Assembly (NCBI RefSeq): GCF_000423925.1
Contig: NZ_KE384107.1
Location: 13,552-77,551 of the forward strand
Reading direction: 5' to 3'
Origin: Butyrivibrio sp. VCD2006
GTDB lineage: Bacteria; Bacillota; Clostridia; Lachnospirales; Lachnospiraceae
DNA: 64,000 nt
Under the pieces are notes generated by a model, which did no database searches, was not told the origin of the DNA, and saw only the letters and a program-made list of their open reading frames with translations. Both the position numbers and the translations under genes were made by a program. Numbering within the stretch: position 1 is the first letter of the stretch; the number at the start of each line of letters is the position of its first letter. Shown here piece after piece: positions 35,134 to 43,961 of the stretch.

Positions 35134-36280
35134 GATTTTCCTCCCATATATCGCCAAGCAGATATACCCCGGCTATGGGAAGCAGATAATTCCTCCCGAT
35201 AAATGAAGAAACGAAGCTCGCTTCTACCAGAGTAAATAAGCTGATAGAGATTAACATGATCATCACCCCAAAATCTCTATTCAGATATAAGCGATATATT
35301 AAAAATAATACAACTAACAATATAAGGACAGCAGGTATTATTCCATACCAGTAAAACAGTCTGACCCATCCCATATCAAAGAATGAGTTTCCACTGAATT
35401 CATCCCCAAAAAGACTCCAGGTCTCAAGTGCCCCCTTATGCAGCTTAGTATCGTAATAAAGAGACTGTATGCGACCGGTTAATATCCTGTCCAATTTATA
35501 GTAAAACGGATATTCCTCATCTCTTGCAAATTTACTTATACTTGCAGCCCATACAGACACAGCCACTAAAGCTCCTATAAACAATGCTCCGAACATGTAT
35601 AAAAGCTTTGACTCCTTAAGCACATCAAACTGATATACCAAAAATGCCAGTACTATAGTAAAAACCGTAAGCATAATTCCTGTCCTTGAACCTGTTACAA
35701 AATACACAAGTACGTTGAGGACAAGGATAATAGTCATTATAACATTTCTTTTGGTCTTATCATAATCTCTGATAAGATATATGAACAGCACAGTAATGGA
35801 AAAGATTACACTCTGCAGAGTGTTCGGATGTCCAAAGCCAAAGGTATATCTGACCTCGGAACCTGCCTCTCTTCCAAAATCATCTATAAGCTTTACATCG
35901 CCCGCTATACCAAGTACCGAAGCTCCTGCAATCACAAGGCTTCCGATAAGGGTCACCGCAAAAAAATAGCGAAGCATTTTCTTAAGATCCGCATCCTTAC
36001 AAGCTACCACAAAGAGGGAAAACCTCAAAAGATCATTATTCCCTGTGATCTTATACCCTAAAACGCTGACTGCCACGGCAATGCCGATGAATATCCATTG
36101 CTTTACCGAATACCTCGTAAGCAGCACTGCAAATACCGTAAAAACGAAGCTGACACGAAATACAAGCTTAGGGCTTGAAAGAGGAAGCACGCTCCTCTCA
36201 TAGATCATCAAAAGAAGCTCAATGGTAAGTGCCGCATATAAACATATATTACGTAGCTTTGTGATAAACGATCTTTCCAT
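35084..36280 (-). CDS. O-antigen polymerase/ligase-like membrane protein (Wzy-type)
   Basis: About 398 residues with about 11 membrane helices and a large outside loop near residues 245-310 (ARDEEYPFYYKLDRILTGR...), the layout of Wzy polymerases. The FGFGHPNTLQS and TGSRTGIML phrases recur in Gram-positive capsule polymerases. It should join lipid-linked repeat units outside the membrane. The start is uncertain: ATG 36280 (GGAG upstream) keeps the overlap with the ABC gene to 32 nt, while 36319 would overlap 71 nt. Confidence 0.85.
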   Translation of the reverse strand: MERSFITKLRNICLYAALTIELLLMIYERSVLPLSSPKLVFRVSFVFTVFAVLLTRYSVKQWIFIGIAVAVSVLGYKITGNNDLLRFSLFVVACKDADLKKMLRYFFAVTLIGSLVIAGASVLGIAGDVKLIDDFGREAGSEVRYTFGFGHPNTLQSVIFSITVLFIYLIRDYDKTKRNVIMTIILVLNVLVYFVTGSRTGIMLTVFTIVLAFLVYQFDVLKESKLLYMFGALFIGALVAVSVWAASISKFARDEEYPFYYKLDRILTGRIQSLYYDTKLHKGALETWSLFGDEFSGNSFFDMGWVRLFYWYGIIPAVLILLVVLFLIYRLYLNRDFGVMIMLISISLFTLVEASFVSSFIGRNYLLPIAGVYLLGDIWEENRAGKNKVSDKLHTMDS

Positions 36281-38072
36281 CAAGACTGGTCTCCACGATC
36301 TTTTCATCTCTGACCTCATAGATCATGTCGCACTTTTCAATGGTGTTAAGTCTATGGGCGATTATTATCATTGTCTTCTTGCCGTGGAAGCTGTTGATAG
36401 CCTCCATAACCGCTGCCTCTGTTTCATTGTCGAGAGCGCTTGTCGCTTCATCAAATACAAGGATCTCAGGATTGTGATAAAGCGCCCTGGCGATACCTAT
36501 ACGCTGTCTCTGGCCGCCGGAAAGTCTCACACCTCTGTCTCCGATCTTGGTATCAAGTCCCTCCGGAAGACTCTTAATGAATTCCGATAGCTGAGCCTCT
36601 TCACAAACTTTCCAGATTCGTTCTTCATCTATCTCGCTCGCATCAATACCAAATGCAATATTATCTCTTATTGACTCGTCGATCAGGTAAATGCTCTGCG
36701 GAATGTATCCGATCTGAGCAAGCCATGACTCATAATTACTGAAAATGTTTTGTCCATCACAGAGTATCTCACCCTTTTGTGCATGCAAAAGTCCAAGAAG
36801 GATATCCACAACTGTGGACTTTCCTGCTCCGGATGAGCCCATGATACCTACGGATTTTCCCTTCGGTATCACCATATCTGCGCCATTAAAGATGTTCTTA
36901 TCGGAATCGGGATAAGCAAAGGTTATGTCCTTAAGCTCAATCCTGTCGTTAAGTTCAAGAGCAGGTCCTGCGATGGCACTTCTCTCAGCAGCCATCTTTT
37001 TATCAGACTTCATGGACTCGGAAAGATTATTAAACACAAAGTCCAAAGCAGGCATCTCATAAGCGATCTCTGTAACATAGGTATTTATACGTGTGGCACT
37101 GGGGATAAGTCTGACCGCAGCAACAGCAAATACAGTAAGTTGAGCCGCCAAAACCTTGGTATCTCCACCGCTTGATATAAACCAGATCATAAACCCGAAA
37201 ATTGAAACCATGAATACTGTCTCAATAAGGGATCTTGGCGTGTTGTTGAGGAATGTATATCTTATGTCAGTCTCTGCACCAATCTTACCTGACTCATAGT
37301 AATTTCTTATAAAGAAATCCTCGCGGTTTAATACCTTAACTTCCTTTAAGCCATAGATTGCCTGAATTCTCCACTTGGCAATTCTTGATGCAATGGACTG
37401 GTTTTTCCTTCCAATATCATTCATTCTGGGCTTTAGAACCTTTGTGATAATAATCGTCATACCGCCTAGTACAACCATGATAAGAAGCGCCATCTTCCAG
37501 TTTTGATAAATAAGGAAAATGCCCAGGCATGTTGAAACAACCAGCTCTGTACAAAGATTAAGAAGGGCCAGCATAAGTGAAAAGGTCTTGGGGATATCTC
37601 CATCCGTTATTCGAAATACAGTCGGAATATCTGCTCCAAGATAATCCTCGTAGGGCCTGTTCAAAAACTCCCTCATTACGCGGGAAATCATATCGTTACG
37701 TGTTTTAGAGATAAAGCTGTTCTGAACATATACCAATATCAAAAGATATATGTTTTTAACTATGTAGATCGCGATCAGGAGTACCAATATCGCACATATA
37801 AGCTTGGCATTGGTATCAAGACCGAGAATCTGTGGCATCCTGTTCACAATAGGAACATTCTCGATCTTTTTAAATACCTCTTCGGGATCAAGAATAACCT
37901 CTGCAACAGGAGCCAGCATTCCTACTCCCAGGGTCTCGAAAAGACCGCCGATAATTATCATGATTCCCAGAACTACCAGCATTCTTTTCTGTTTTTTATC
38001 AAAAATATAATTGATCTTAGAAAGAAGATTAAGGCTCTCAGCCCTGTTCTCCTTCGGATTACTTAAACTCAT
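36249..38072 (-). CDS. ABC exporter with fused ATPase, PglK-like lipid-linked oligosaccharide flippase
   Basis: 607 residues. Six helices (about 30-340) then an ATPase domain: Walker A GSSGAGKST, signature LSGGQRQRIGIARAL, Walker B ILVFDEATSALD and the switch His in IIIAHRL. The N-terminal phrase FETLGVGMLAPVAEVI is typical of PglK-type flippases. With a Wzy-like polymerase and an initiating transferase directly downstream, flipping of an undecaprenyl-linked repeat unit is the likely role. No MATE-type Wzx gene was seen in the window. Confidence 0.9.
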   Translation of the reverse strand: MSLSNPKENRAESLNLLSKINYIFDKKQKRMLVVLGIMIIIGGLFETLGVGMLAPVAEVILDPEEVFKKIENVPIVNRMPQILGLDTNAKLICAILVLLIAIYIVKNIYLLILVYVQNSFISKTRNDMISRVMREFLNRPYEDYLGADIPTVFRITDGDIPKTFSLMLALLNLCTELVVSTCLGIFLIYQNWKMALLIMVVLGGMTIIITKVLKPRMNDIGRKNQSIASRIAKWRIQAIYGLKEVKVLNREDFFIRNYYESGKIGAETDIRYTFLNNTPRSLIETVFMVSIFGFMIWFISSGGDTKVLAAQLTVFAVAAVRLIPSATRINTYVTEIAYEMPALDFVFNNLSESMKSDKKMAAERSAIAGPALELNDRIELKDITFAYPDSDKNIFNGADMVIPKGKSVGIMGSSGAGKSTVVDILLGLLHAQKGEILCDGQNIFSNYESWLAQIGYIPQSIYLIDESIRDNIAFGIDASEIDEERIWKVCEEAQLSEFIKSLPEGLDTKIGDRGVRLSGGQRQRIGIARALYHNPEILVFDEATSALDNETEAAVMEAINSFHGKKTMIIIAHRLNTIEKCDMIYEVRDEKIVETSLDGKIVYHKAT

Positions 38073-38085
38073 AAAACTTCCTTTA

Positions 38086-38955
38086 TCAGATACGCGTCAT
38101 GCGATCAGTGTATATATCATCCATGGGCTTGGTGTTAAGCCACTTTTTAGGCACGATTACCGTCTTCTCCGGTGAATCATTCATCCATGCACTCCACCAG
38201 CTATAGCTTGAGTTTGCAAGAATATGATGCTTGCAAAGACTCATAAGAAGAAGATCAGCCGCATCATCGTTTTCCTCACGGGTATCCACTATGCGGAACT
38301 TCTTGCCGGATACATTTTTCTCGCACCACTCCTTATCGCTTGTGAATACATAGAAAATAGCATCCGGATGCTTCTGAACCATTGTGTCAATTGCCCGTTT
38401 ATAATAATCGGTGTCACAGATTCCGCCAAAGGTCTCAACAGTTCCCGGAAGAAGATAATCTCCTCTTCTCACATGGATACTCACAGACTCTGTCTCACGA
38501 ATCTGTCTGAAAAGCTCCCAGCTCTCCTCAGAAGTAAACACTTCATCAGGCATAAGAACAAACTCCTTGCGAAGCTGCGCGAGAACATTCTGATCCTTAA
38601 AGTACTTGTCACTTTGGAAATATCCATTAAGATAGGCATCTTCAAACTCGAAAACCGCCGGGTCGAAAATTCCGGTCTCCTCTATGTATTCCTTGGATTT
38701 TCTGCCAAACAGTTTTCTTCTGATCCTGCTGAAAATATCAAGATGAGAATCGGTTATATCAATAACCTCGGCATCCGTAGCCTTGTCGTAGGTGATGCCA
38801 TACATCTCTTCTAGAACCGGATCTCTCTGGGGATCATCCCTGAATCCGTATACATCATCAATCTTAACTTCTTTACCCAGAGCCTTGAGCTGAAGGTAAA
38901 GAGCATACTGAAACATCTGGTTCCCCAGACCACCCATCATTCTTATTATTATCAT
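38086..38955 (-). CDS. GT11 alpha-1,2-fucosyltransferase-like protein (second of two)
   Basis: About 289 residues from ATG 38955; GGGGGG precedes it and the ATG at 38967 lacks a site. Motifs GGLGNQMFQYALYLQL, SVHIRRGDYLL, FYVFTSDKEW and HHILANSSYSWWSAWM are typical GT11. Same proposed role as the paralogue at 27820 but clearly diverged, consistent with a different acceptor or linkage. Confidence 0.94.
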   Translation of the reverse strand: MIIIRMMGGLGNQMFQYALYLQLKALGKEVKIDDVYGFRDDPQRDPVLEEMYGITYDKATDAEVIDITDSHLDIFSRIRRKLFGRKSKEYIEETGIFDPAVFEFEDAYLNGYFQSDKYFKDQNVLAQLRKEFVLMPDEVFTSEESWELFRQIRETESVSIHVRRGDYLLPGTVETFGGICDTDYYKRAIDTMVQKHPDAIFYVFTSDKEWCEKNVSGKKFRIVDTREENDDAADLLLMSLCKHHILANSSYSWWSAWMNDSPEKTVIVPKKWLNTKPMDDIYTDRMTRI

Positions 38956-38995
38956 TTTTCCCCCCATACCTTTTTATTATGTAAAATCATGCTGT

Positions 38996-40036
38996 TTAAA
39001 TGTAAAAATGATCGTAGATGAAGCGATGCTCCAAAAATTTCTGCATTCGCTTTTTCTCCTTTGGATCCGCGATCCTGCTTTCATAAATTTTGTCAAAGGA
39101 GTCTCTCGCATCCATAATGCATGAAACAATATCCGGAAGATATTTATCCTTATCCCCTGTTTTATCGCGCTTTGCCTCCGAATAGTAATCAAGAAGCTGT
39201 TTATACATCAGATAATCCTGGGAATAGCAAAGATCCTCTCTGCCAATGCTGTTTAGATACGCTTTTGCACTTTTGAGTGAAGGGATCCATTCGGAAAAAA
39301 TGCAGAAAAATCCCTCCTGTGTTTTGAGACCATCCTTTCTGTCTATTATATAATGATAAAGCGGTGTGTCAATTAACACAGCCTCTCCCGCATCATTAAG
39401 AACATGGAGCGTGAACAGCTTATCCTCATGGAAAAAAACAGCAGGAAAATCATTCCCCGCCAAAAGGCTCTTATGATAAAGCTTATTCCACACCATGCTT
39501 CCTGCAGGAAGATCCTCTGATTCCTCAACACATGCTGTAATCAGCTCGTCCTTGTCTACAATCCTTAAAGGATTGGCCCTCATGTTTTCAGTAAGCCTAT
39601 GAAACTTTACGGGATCATCCTCGCCATTTTCAAAATAATGACATATTGCAAGCCTGCATCCAGATTCCAATATGGCACTCATCATGTATTCATAGGCGTA
39701 TTTTTCAACGTAATCGTCACCATCCAAAAAGGCAACATAATCACCCTTTGCCATATCCTTCAGGTAGTTCCTGGCATTCCCGGGACCCTGATTACTCTGA
39801 TGCACCACTCTGATCCTTGAATCCTGAGTTGTGTAATAGTCACAGATGTGGCCGGTTCTGTCTCTTGAACCATCATCTAATATAAGAATCTCCAGGTTTG
39901 TATATGTCTGCGCCATTACAGAATCTATGCATCTGGCTATATATTTTTCCATGTTATAACAGCTGATCGCTACTGTAATTAGCGGCTGCTGCTTTGGCTC
40001 TATTCCTTTGAAATAGAAGTGACTTATGTCCTTCAT
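38996..40036 (-). CDS. GT2 glycosyltransferase
   Basis: 346 residues. LITVAISCYNMEKYI, LEILILDDGSRDRT, NQGPGNARNYL and FLDGDDYVE give a complete GT2 core; the C-terminal 140 residues are helical. It lies 10 bp from the SGNH-protein gene. Specificity unknown. Confidence 0.92.
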   Translation of the reverse strand: MKDISHFYFKGIEPKQQPLITVAISCYNMEKYIARCIDSVMAQTYTNLEILILDDGSRDRTGHICDYYTTQDSRIRVVHQSNQGPGNARNYLKDMAKGDYVAFLDGDDYVEKYAYEYMMSAILESGCRLAICHYFENGEDDPVKFHRLTENMRANPLRIVDKDELITACVEESEDLPAGSMVWNKLYHKSLLAGNDFPAVFFHEDKLFTLHVLNDAGEAVLIDTPLYHYIIDRKDGLKTQEGFFCIFSEWIPSLKSAKAYLNSIGREDLCYSQDYLMYKQLLDYYSEAKRDKTGDKDKYLPDIVSCIMDARDSFDKIYESRIADPKEKKRMQKFLEHRFIYDHFYI

Positions 40037-40046
40037 ATATAAATCC

Positions 40047-41150
40047 TCATTTGATCAGTGAATTGTAATCAAAGCTATTTAAGAGCATTGCCTCCTCAGC
40101 AAGATATCTGTCTGCATTTTCCTTTGTTATTCTGTCAGATACAGAAAAGATATCCGTGTTTTCATAGCCCTTTTCATATTCCATTATAAGATCCATGATC
40201 ATGCAGTTCACATTGTAATCGTAGTGTGCCTGATCTCTGTATCTGTCCAGGTCTGCGGTTATTTCAGTATGTGTCGTGAAGCTGTAGATGTGAATATTCT
40301 CACACTCCAGCATCTGCTCTATGGCCTGTGCCTTGAATGTCCTGATATTATCCAAAACGCCCTGCTCATAAAGATCACCCCAATAAGCCATGGAGTAAGG
40401 CGGGAAGAAATATAAAAAGGTGGTCTCAGGATGCATTCTTGCAAGTGCCACAACATTCTGCTCGATGTTTTCCGATAGCATCAGCATGTCTTCTCCTGAG
40501 GGAAGGTAATATTCTTCAGGCTCCTTAAAGCTTTTTCTCCCCAAAAGAACCCTGTCCTTTCCGTATATGTTGTTACCATCAGTATAACTGTACTCATCAA
40601 AGCTTGTATATCCCGGATTTTTGCCCTGAAAATATCCGATGACCGCTGGAAGCGCATAGCGCACCACAACATCCTTATTGAGAAGATATTTCACATCGTC
40701 CCATATGATATCGTTGGTTAGCCAGTAAGGGTATTCGCCCATGTCATCCCTGAGCTCGTCCTTATCCCTTACAAGAAGCGAATAATCAAGCGGTCTGAGA
40801 ACATATCTTGGATGGTGACCGCTCTTGAAGGCCACCTCAAGGTTGTCGTTTATTTCCTTGTAAGTTGCCCCGGAGTAAGGCACCTTTATGGCATTTACGC
40901 TCAGCCCCTCATTAAACTGTGAAACGCTAAAGTTCTCAGCCATTGAGGTTCCCGTGATTATGGCATCATAGTCGAATTTTCTGGTAATGCCGTCATTTTG
41001 GGATCGCTGGTCGTATAGCTTATAAAACAGCTTCTTATTGGGCGCTCTGTAATGAAAAAAGGGGTCCACAAAAAACACCAGTCCTGCGATCAGGATCAGT
41101 GATGAAATTGTCAGTATTAAGATGGAGAAAAACCATTTTTTGGATGTCAT
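40047..41150 (-). CDS. SGNH-like protein, partner of MBOAT O-acyltransferase
   Basis: 367 residues with one N-terminal membrane anchor (about 7-28), rest outside. ITGTSMAENF (Ser69) matches the first SGNH block, and the Asp-x-x-His pair near the C-terminus is DQAH. Such proteins (AlgJ/AlgX, DltD, PatB types) take the acyl group from an MBOAT and pass it to a polymer outside the membrane. It follows the MBOAT gene by 6 bp, which is the strongest argument for this role. Confidence 0.82.
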   Translation of the reverse strand: MTSKKWFFSILILTISSLILIAGLVFFVDPFFHYRAPNKKLFYKLYDQRSQNDGITRKFDYDAIITGTSMAENFSVSQFNEGLSVNAIKVPYSGATYKEINDNLEVAFKSGHHPRYVLRPLDYSLLVRDKDELRDDMGEYPYWLTNDIIWDDVKYLLNKDVVVRYALPAVIGYFQGKNPGYTSFDEYSYTDGNNIYGKDRVLLGRKSFKEPEEYYLPSGEDMLMLSENIEQNVVALARMHPETTFLYFFPPYSMAYWGDLYEQGVLDNIRTFKAQAIEQMLECENIHIYSFTTHTEITADLDRYRDQAHYDYNVNCMIMDLIMEYEKGYENTDIFSVSDRITKENADRYLAEEAMLLNSFDYNSLIK

Positions 41151-41156
41151 AGGGCC

Positions 41157-42695
41157 TCAAAAATTAAAATATAAAAATGTTGAAATTGAGCTCATTGAAA
41201 CGATGCACACCACAAGCAATACCCAGGTAAAGGCAAGGGATAATGCATTCGTTTTGTACTCTCTCTCGTAGTTGTTTTTACAGCAAAGGCAAACGATAAG
41301 TGCCGCGGCCATAGCAATGCCGCACCCTGTAAGGAGCACATTTAAATCCTCGGAGGGGAGTCTCAAAAAGGACAGAACATATCTGAATCTTGGAATTCTA
41401 AAGGTCTCCACAAGCTCAGATCTTACATCCAGATTAAGCACGAAAAGGCGCTTTAATATCTGAATCCACTGGCTTACACTGTCTGCCCTGAAAAGAAGCC
41501 ACAGCACGTTTATAATTCCAAAGGTCAAAGTCCAGCTTACGGCTTTTATCACTGCTGCGAGCACCCTTCCAAGGGGACCCTTCTTAACAGAATCACACGC
41601 ACGGACATAGCCTTCATGGGTGAGCTTATTAATGCACTGGAAGAAGCCGTGGAAGACACCCCAAAGGATGAACGTCCAGTTTGCTCCATGCCAGATACCG
41701 CTTACAAGGAAAACGATGAAAGTATTTATATAAGTTCTCACCTTACCCTTGCGGTTTCCTCCAAGAGGAATATAGACATAATTCGTAAGGAATCTGGTGA
41801 GCGTCATGTGCCAGCGCTTCCAGAAGTCAGCAATTGATATAGCCTTATAGGGCGAGTTGAAGTTCATGGGTATATCCAGGTTGAACATTGCACCAAGGCC
41901 CGTAGCCATATCGCTGTAGCCGCTAAAGTCAAAATATATCTGGAAGGTATAGGACAGCATCACTATGATGATCTCCGGTCTAGTGAGTGCTCCCTCTCCC
42001 ACAGGGATAAGAGCAGCCTGTGAAAAGCCGAAGTCCACCGCTCTTCCGAACATATCCGCAATCAGCATCTTTTTACCGAGACCTCTTGTAAAGAGCATGA
42101 TTCCCCGGCAAAGATTATCAAAGTTTACCCTGTGCTTTTTTTCATCACGAAACTGCGGAATGAGTTCTGAATGAAGAACTATGGGACCTGCCACCAACTG
42201 CGGGAAATAGGACACAAAAAGGGCATATTCCAGGAAAGAATAATCCCCCGTCTCACCTCTGTATGAATCCACAATAAAGGATATCTGCTGGAAGGTAAAA
42301 AAGCTTATACCAAGAGGCAGTACAATATGCTTTAAATTAAACCCTGTCCTGAAAACAGCATTAATGTTCTCGATAAAGAAGTCGTAATACTTAAAGTAGA
42401 AAATTAGTCCTATATTGAATAATAAGCCTGCAATGAGGCAGACTTTTTTTCTTACATTTGCAGAACCTTCCTCTGATCCCTTGGTTGCCATAGCTCTGGA
42501 CAAAAGGAAATTCACTATTATACTGCTGCAGATTATCGCAAGATAATAAGGGTTGAAGTATCCATAAAACCAAAGTGACATGACAAGAAGCGAGCCATAG
42601 GCAAGCTTTCTTTTCCCAAGATCATGAAACAGGAAGTACAGGATCAGAGACAGCGGTAAAAAGCACAGTATGAAAATATATGAATTAAACTGCAT
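41157..42695 (-). CDS. MBOAT-family O-acyltransferase (AlgI/DltB-like)
   Basis: 512 residues with about 11 helices. FWKRWHMTLTRFL (His296) and VSGIWHGANWTFILWG (catalytic His336) are the defining MBOAT motifs; FPQLVAGPI and YFDFSGYSDMA are the AlgI-type blocks. It moves acyl groups, usually acetyl, across the membrane for O-acylation of exported polysaccharide. AGGAG 9 nt before the ATG. Forms a two-gene acylation unit with the SGNH gene downstream. Confidence 0.95.
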   Translation of the reverse strand: MQFNSYIFILCFLPLSLILYFLFHDLGKRKLAYGSLLVMSLWFYGYFNPYYLAIICSSIIVNFLLSRAMATKGSEEGSANVRKKVCLIAGLLFNIGLIFYFKYYDFFIENINAVFRTGFNLKHIVLPLGISFFTFQQISFIVDSYRGETGDYSFLEYALFVSYFPQLVAGPIVLHSELIPQFRDEKKHRVNFDNLCRGIMLFTRGLGKKMLIADMFGRAVDFGFSQAALIPVGEGALTRPEIIIVMLSYTFQIYFDFSGYSDMATGLGAMFNLDIPMNFNSPYKAISIADFWKRWHMTLTRFLTNYVYIPLGGNRKGKVRTYINTFIVFLVSGIWHGANWTFILWGVFHGFFQCINKLTHEGYVRACDSVKKGPLGRVLAAVIKAVSWTLTFGIINVLWLLFRADSVSQWIQILKRLFVLNLDVRSELVETFRIPRFRYVLSFLRLPSEDLNVLLTGCGIAMAAALIVCLCCKNNYEREYKTNALSLAFTWVLLVVCIVSMSSISTFLYFNF

Positions 42696-42707
42696 CCACT
42701 GTCACTC

Positions 42708-43961
42708 CTACATCAATTCTTCAAAATAGTCACGCCACTTTTCGTTAATAGCACGGGGATTGTATTTTTCCCTTACTTCAAAAGCTGAAGCCGCCAATTT
42801 CCTGGCCAGCGGCGGATCATCCATAAGTCTCTCAAGTGCATGAAAAATATGCATCGCCATATTTACATCCGTATCCATCGGAATAAGAAGTCCGTTTCTA
42901 CCTGTACTGATAAGGTCCGCCGGACCTCCGCAGGGACAATCCGTGGATATGCAACAAAGACCAAGAGCCATGGCCTCAATCAGCGCATTGGGCATACCCT
43001 CTGTCCTTGAAGTCAGAACGAAAAATTCCGCATCAGCTATTCTGTCAGCAATTTTGTCGACACTTCCCATAAAGGTAACCTTTCCGGGTTCACCTTTTCC
43101 GGATTCATCCAGAATACCAAGATTCCTGCAAAGCTTCTCCAGAAGACCCCTTGAAGGACCATCTCCGTAGAGCACAAGCCTGTATTCAGGATATTTCTTT
43201 ATCGCATATGAAAATGCGTTTATAAGAATCTTCTGATTCTTGTTTTCATCAAGTCTTCCAACTGATACTATTACCTTTTTTCTATCGTCAAAGGGAATAA
43301 TCTCGTGGTTCATGAATTCCTCATTGACCGCATTTGGCAAAACCTTACATTTCTGTCTGACAATAGGGCTAAAGAAATCCATCGCTCCGTTTGTCTGAAC
43401 GACTACGCCTGCTGCTGCCGGAAACAGTACTCTCATAGCGAGCCTTAGTCCCCTTGATGCGTATTCCTCAGAAGGGGTCGCCCTTACTGAAACCACGACC
43501 GGTATATCAAGGCCTGCAGCTGACTGTATCGCCATCACATTATTTTTACCAAGGAAGGATAAAATAAGATCCGGCTTTATCCTCTCCCAAGTGTTTGTAA
43601 GCTTCTGAATACGTCTGTGGAAATTCTGCGCTCTGTTCCCCTGTTCATAGGGCATAAGGGCAGTGAAAACACGCCCGATTCCCATCGGTACTCCGCCCTT
43701 TAGATCGACATAGCGCTCCTTCTCATCAGGATTTAGTACCTTTGTGGCGTTCTCTTCATCTTCGCTCTTAACTACGCTCCACCCGGCGTTGGGAAGCACA
43801 TACTCATCGTCCGAGAGATAAGTCGTCACAAGTGTAACCTTGTATCCGATACTGAAAAAGTACTCGGCCAAATTGCACATAACACGCTCAGCTCCACCCT
43901 TATTGAGTGAGCCTATATACATGGCAATATGCTTTTTCTTCAGCCTACGGCTATCTGTCAT
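42708..43961 (-). CDS. GT4 glycosyltransferase
   Basis: 417 residues, GT-B fold. NKGGAERVMCNLAEY (acceptor side), VSVRATPSEEY, VSVGRLDENKNQKILINAF and the nucleotide-sugar site FVLTSRTEGMPNALIEAMALG, with CPCGGPADLI. The same order and many of the same words occur in the GT4 at 59180, so they are paralogues. The ATG overlaps the AsnB stop by 4 nt (43958). Probably transfers GalNAc/GlcNAc-type sugars, as relatives do; this is inference. Confidence 0.93.
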   Translation of the reverse strand: MTDSRRLKKKHIAMYIGSLNKGGAERVMCNLAEYFFSIGYKVTLVTTYLSDDEYVLPNAGWSVVKSEDEENATKVLNPDEKERYVDLKGGVPMGIGRVFTALMPYEQGNRAQNFHRRIQKLTNTWERIKPDLILSFLGKNNVMAIQSAAGLDIPVVVSVRATPSEEYASRGLRLAMRVLFPAAAGVVVQTNGAMDFFSPIVRQKCKVLPNAVNEEFMNHEIIPFDDRKKVIVSVGRLDENKNQKILINAFSYAIKKYPEYRLVLYGDGPSRGLLEKLCRNLGILDESGKGEPGKVTFMGSVDKIADRIADAEFFVLTSRTEGMPNALIEAMALGLCCISTDCPCGGPADLISTGRNGLLIPMDTDVNMAMHIFHALERLMDDPPLARKLAASAFEVREKYNPRAINEKWRDYFEELM

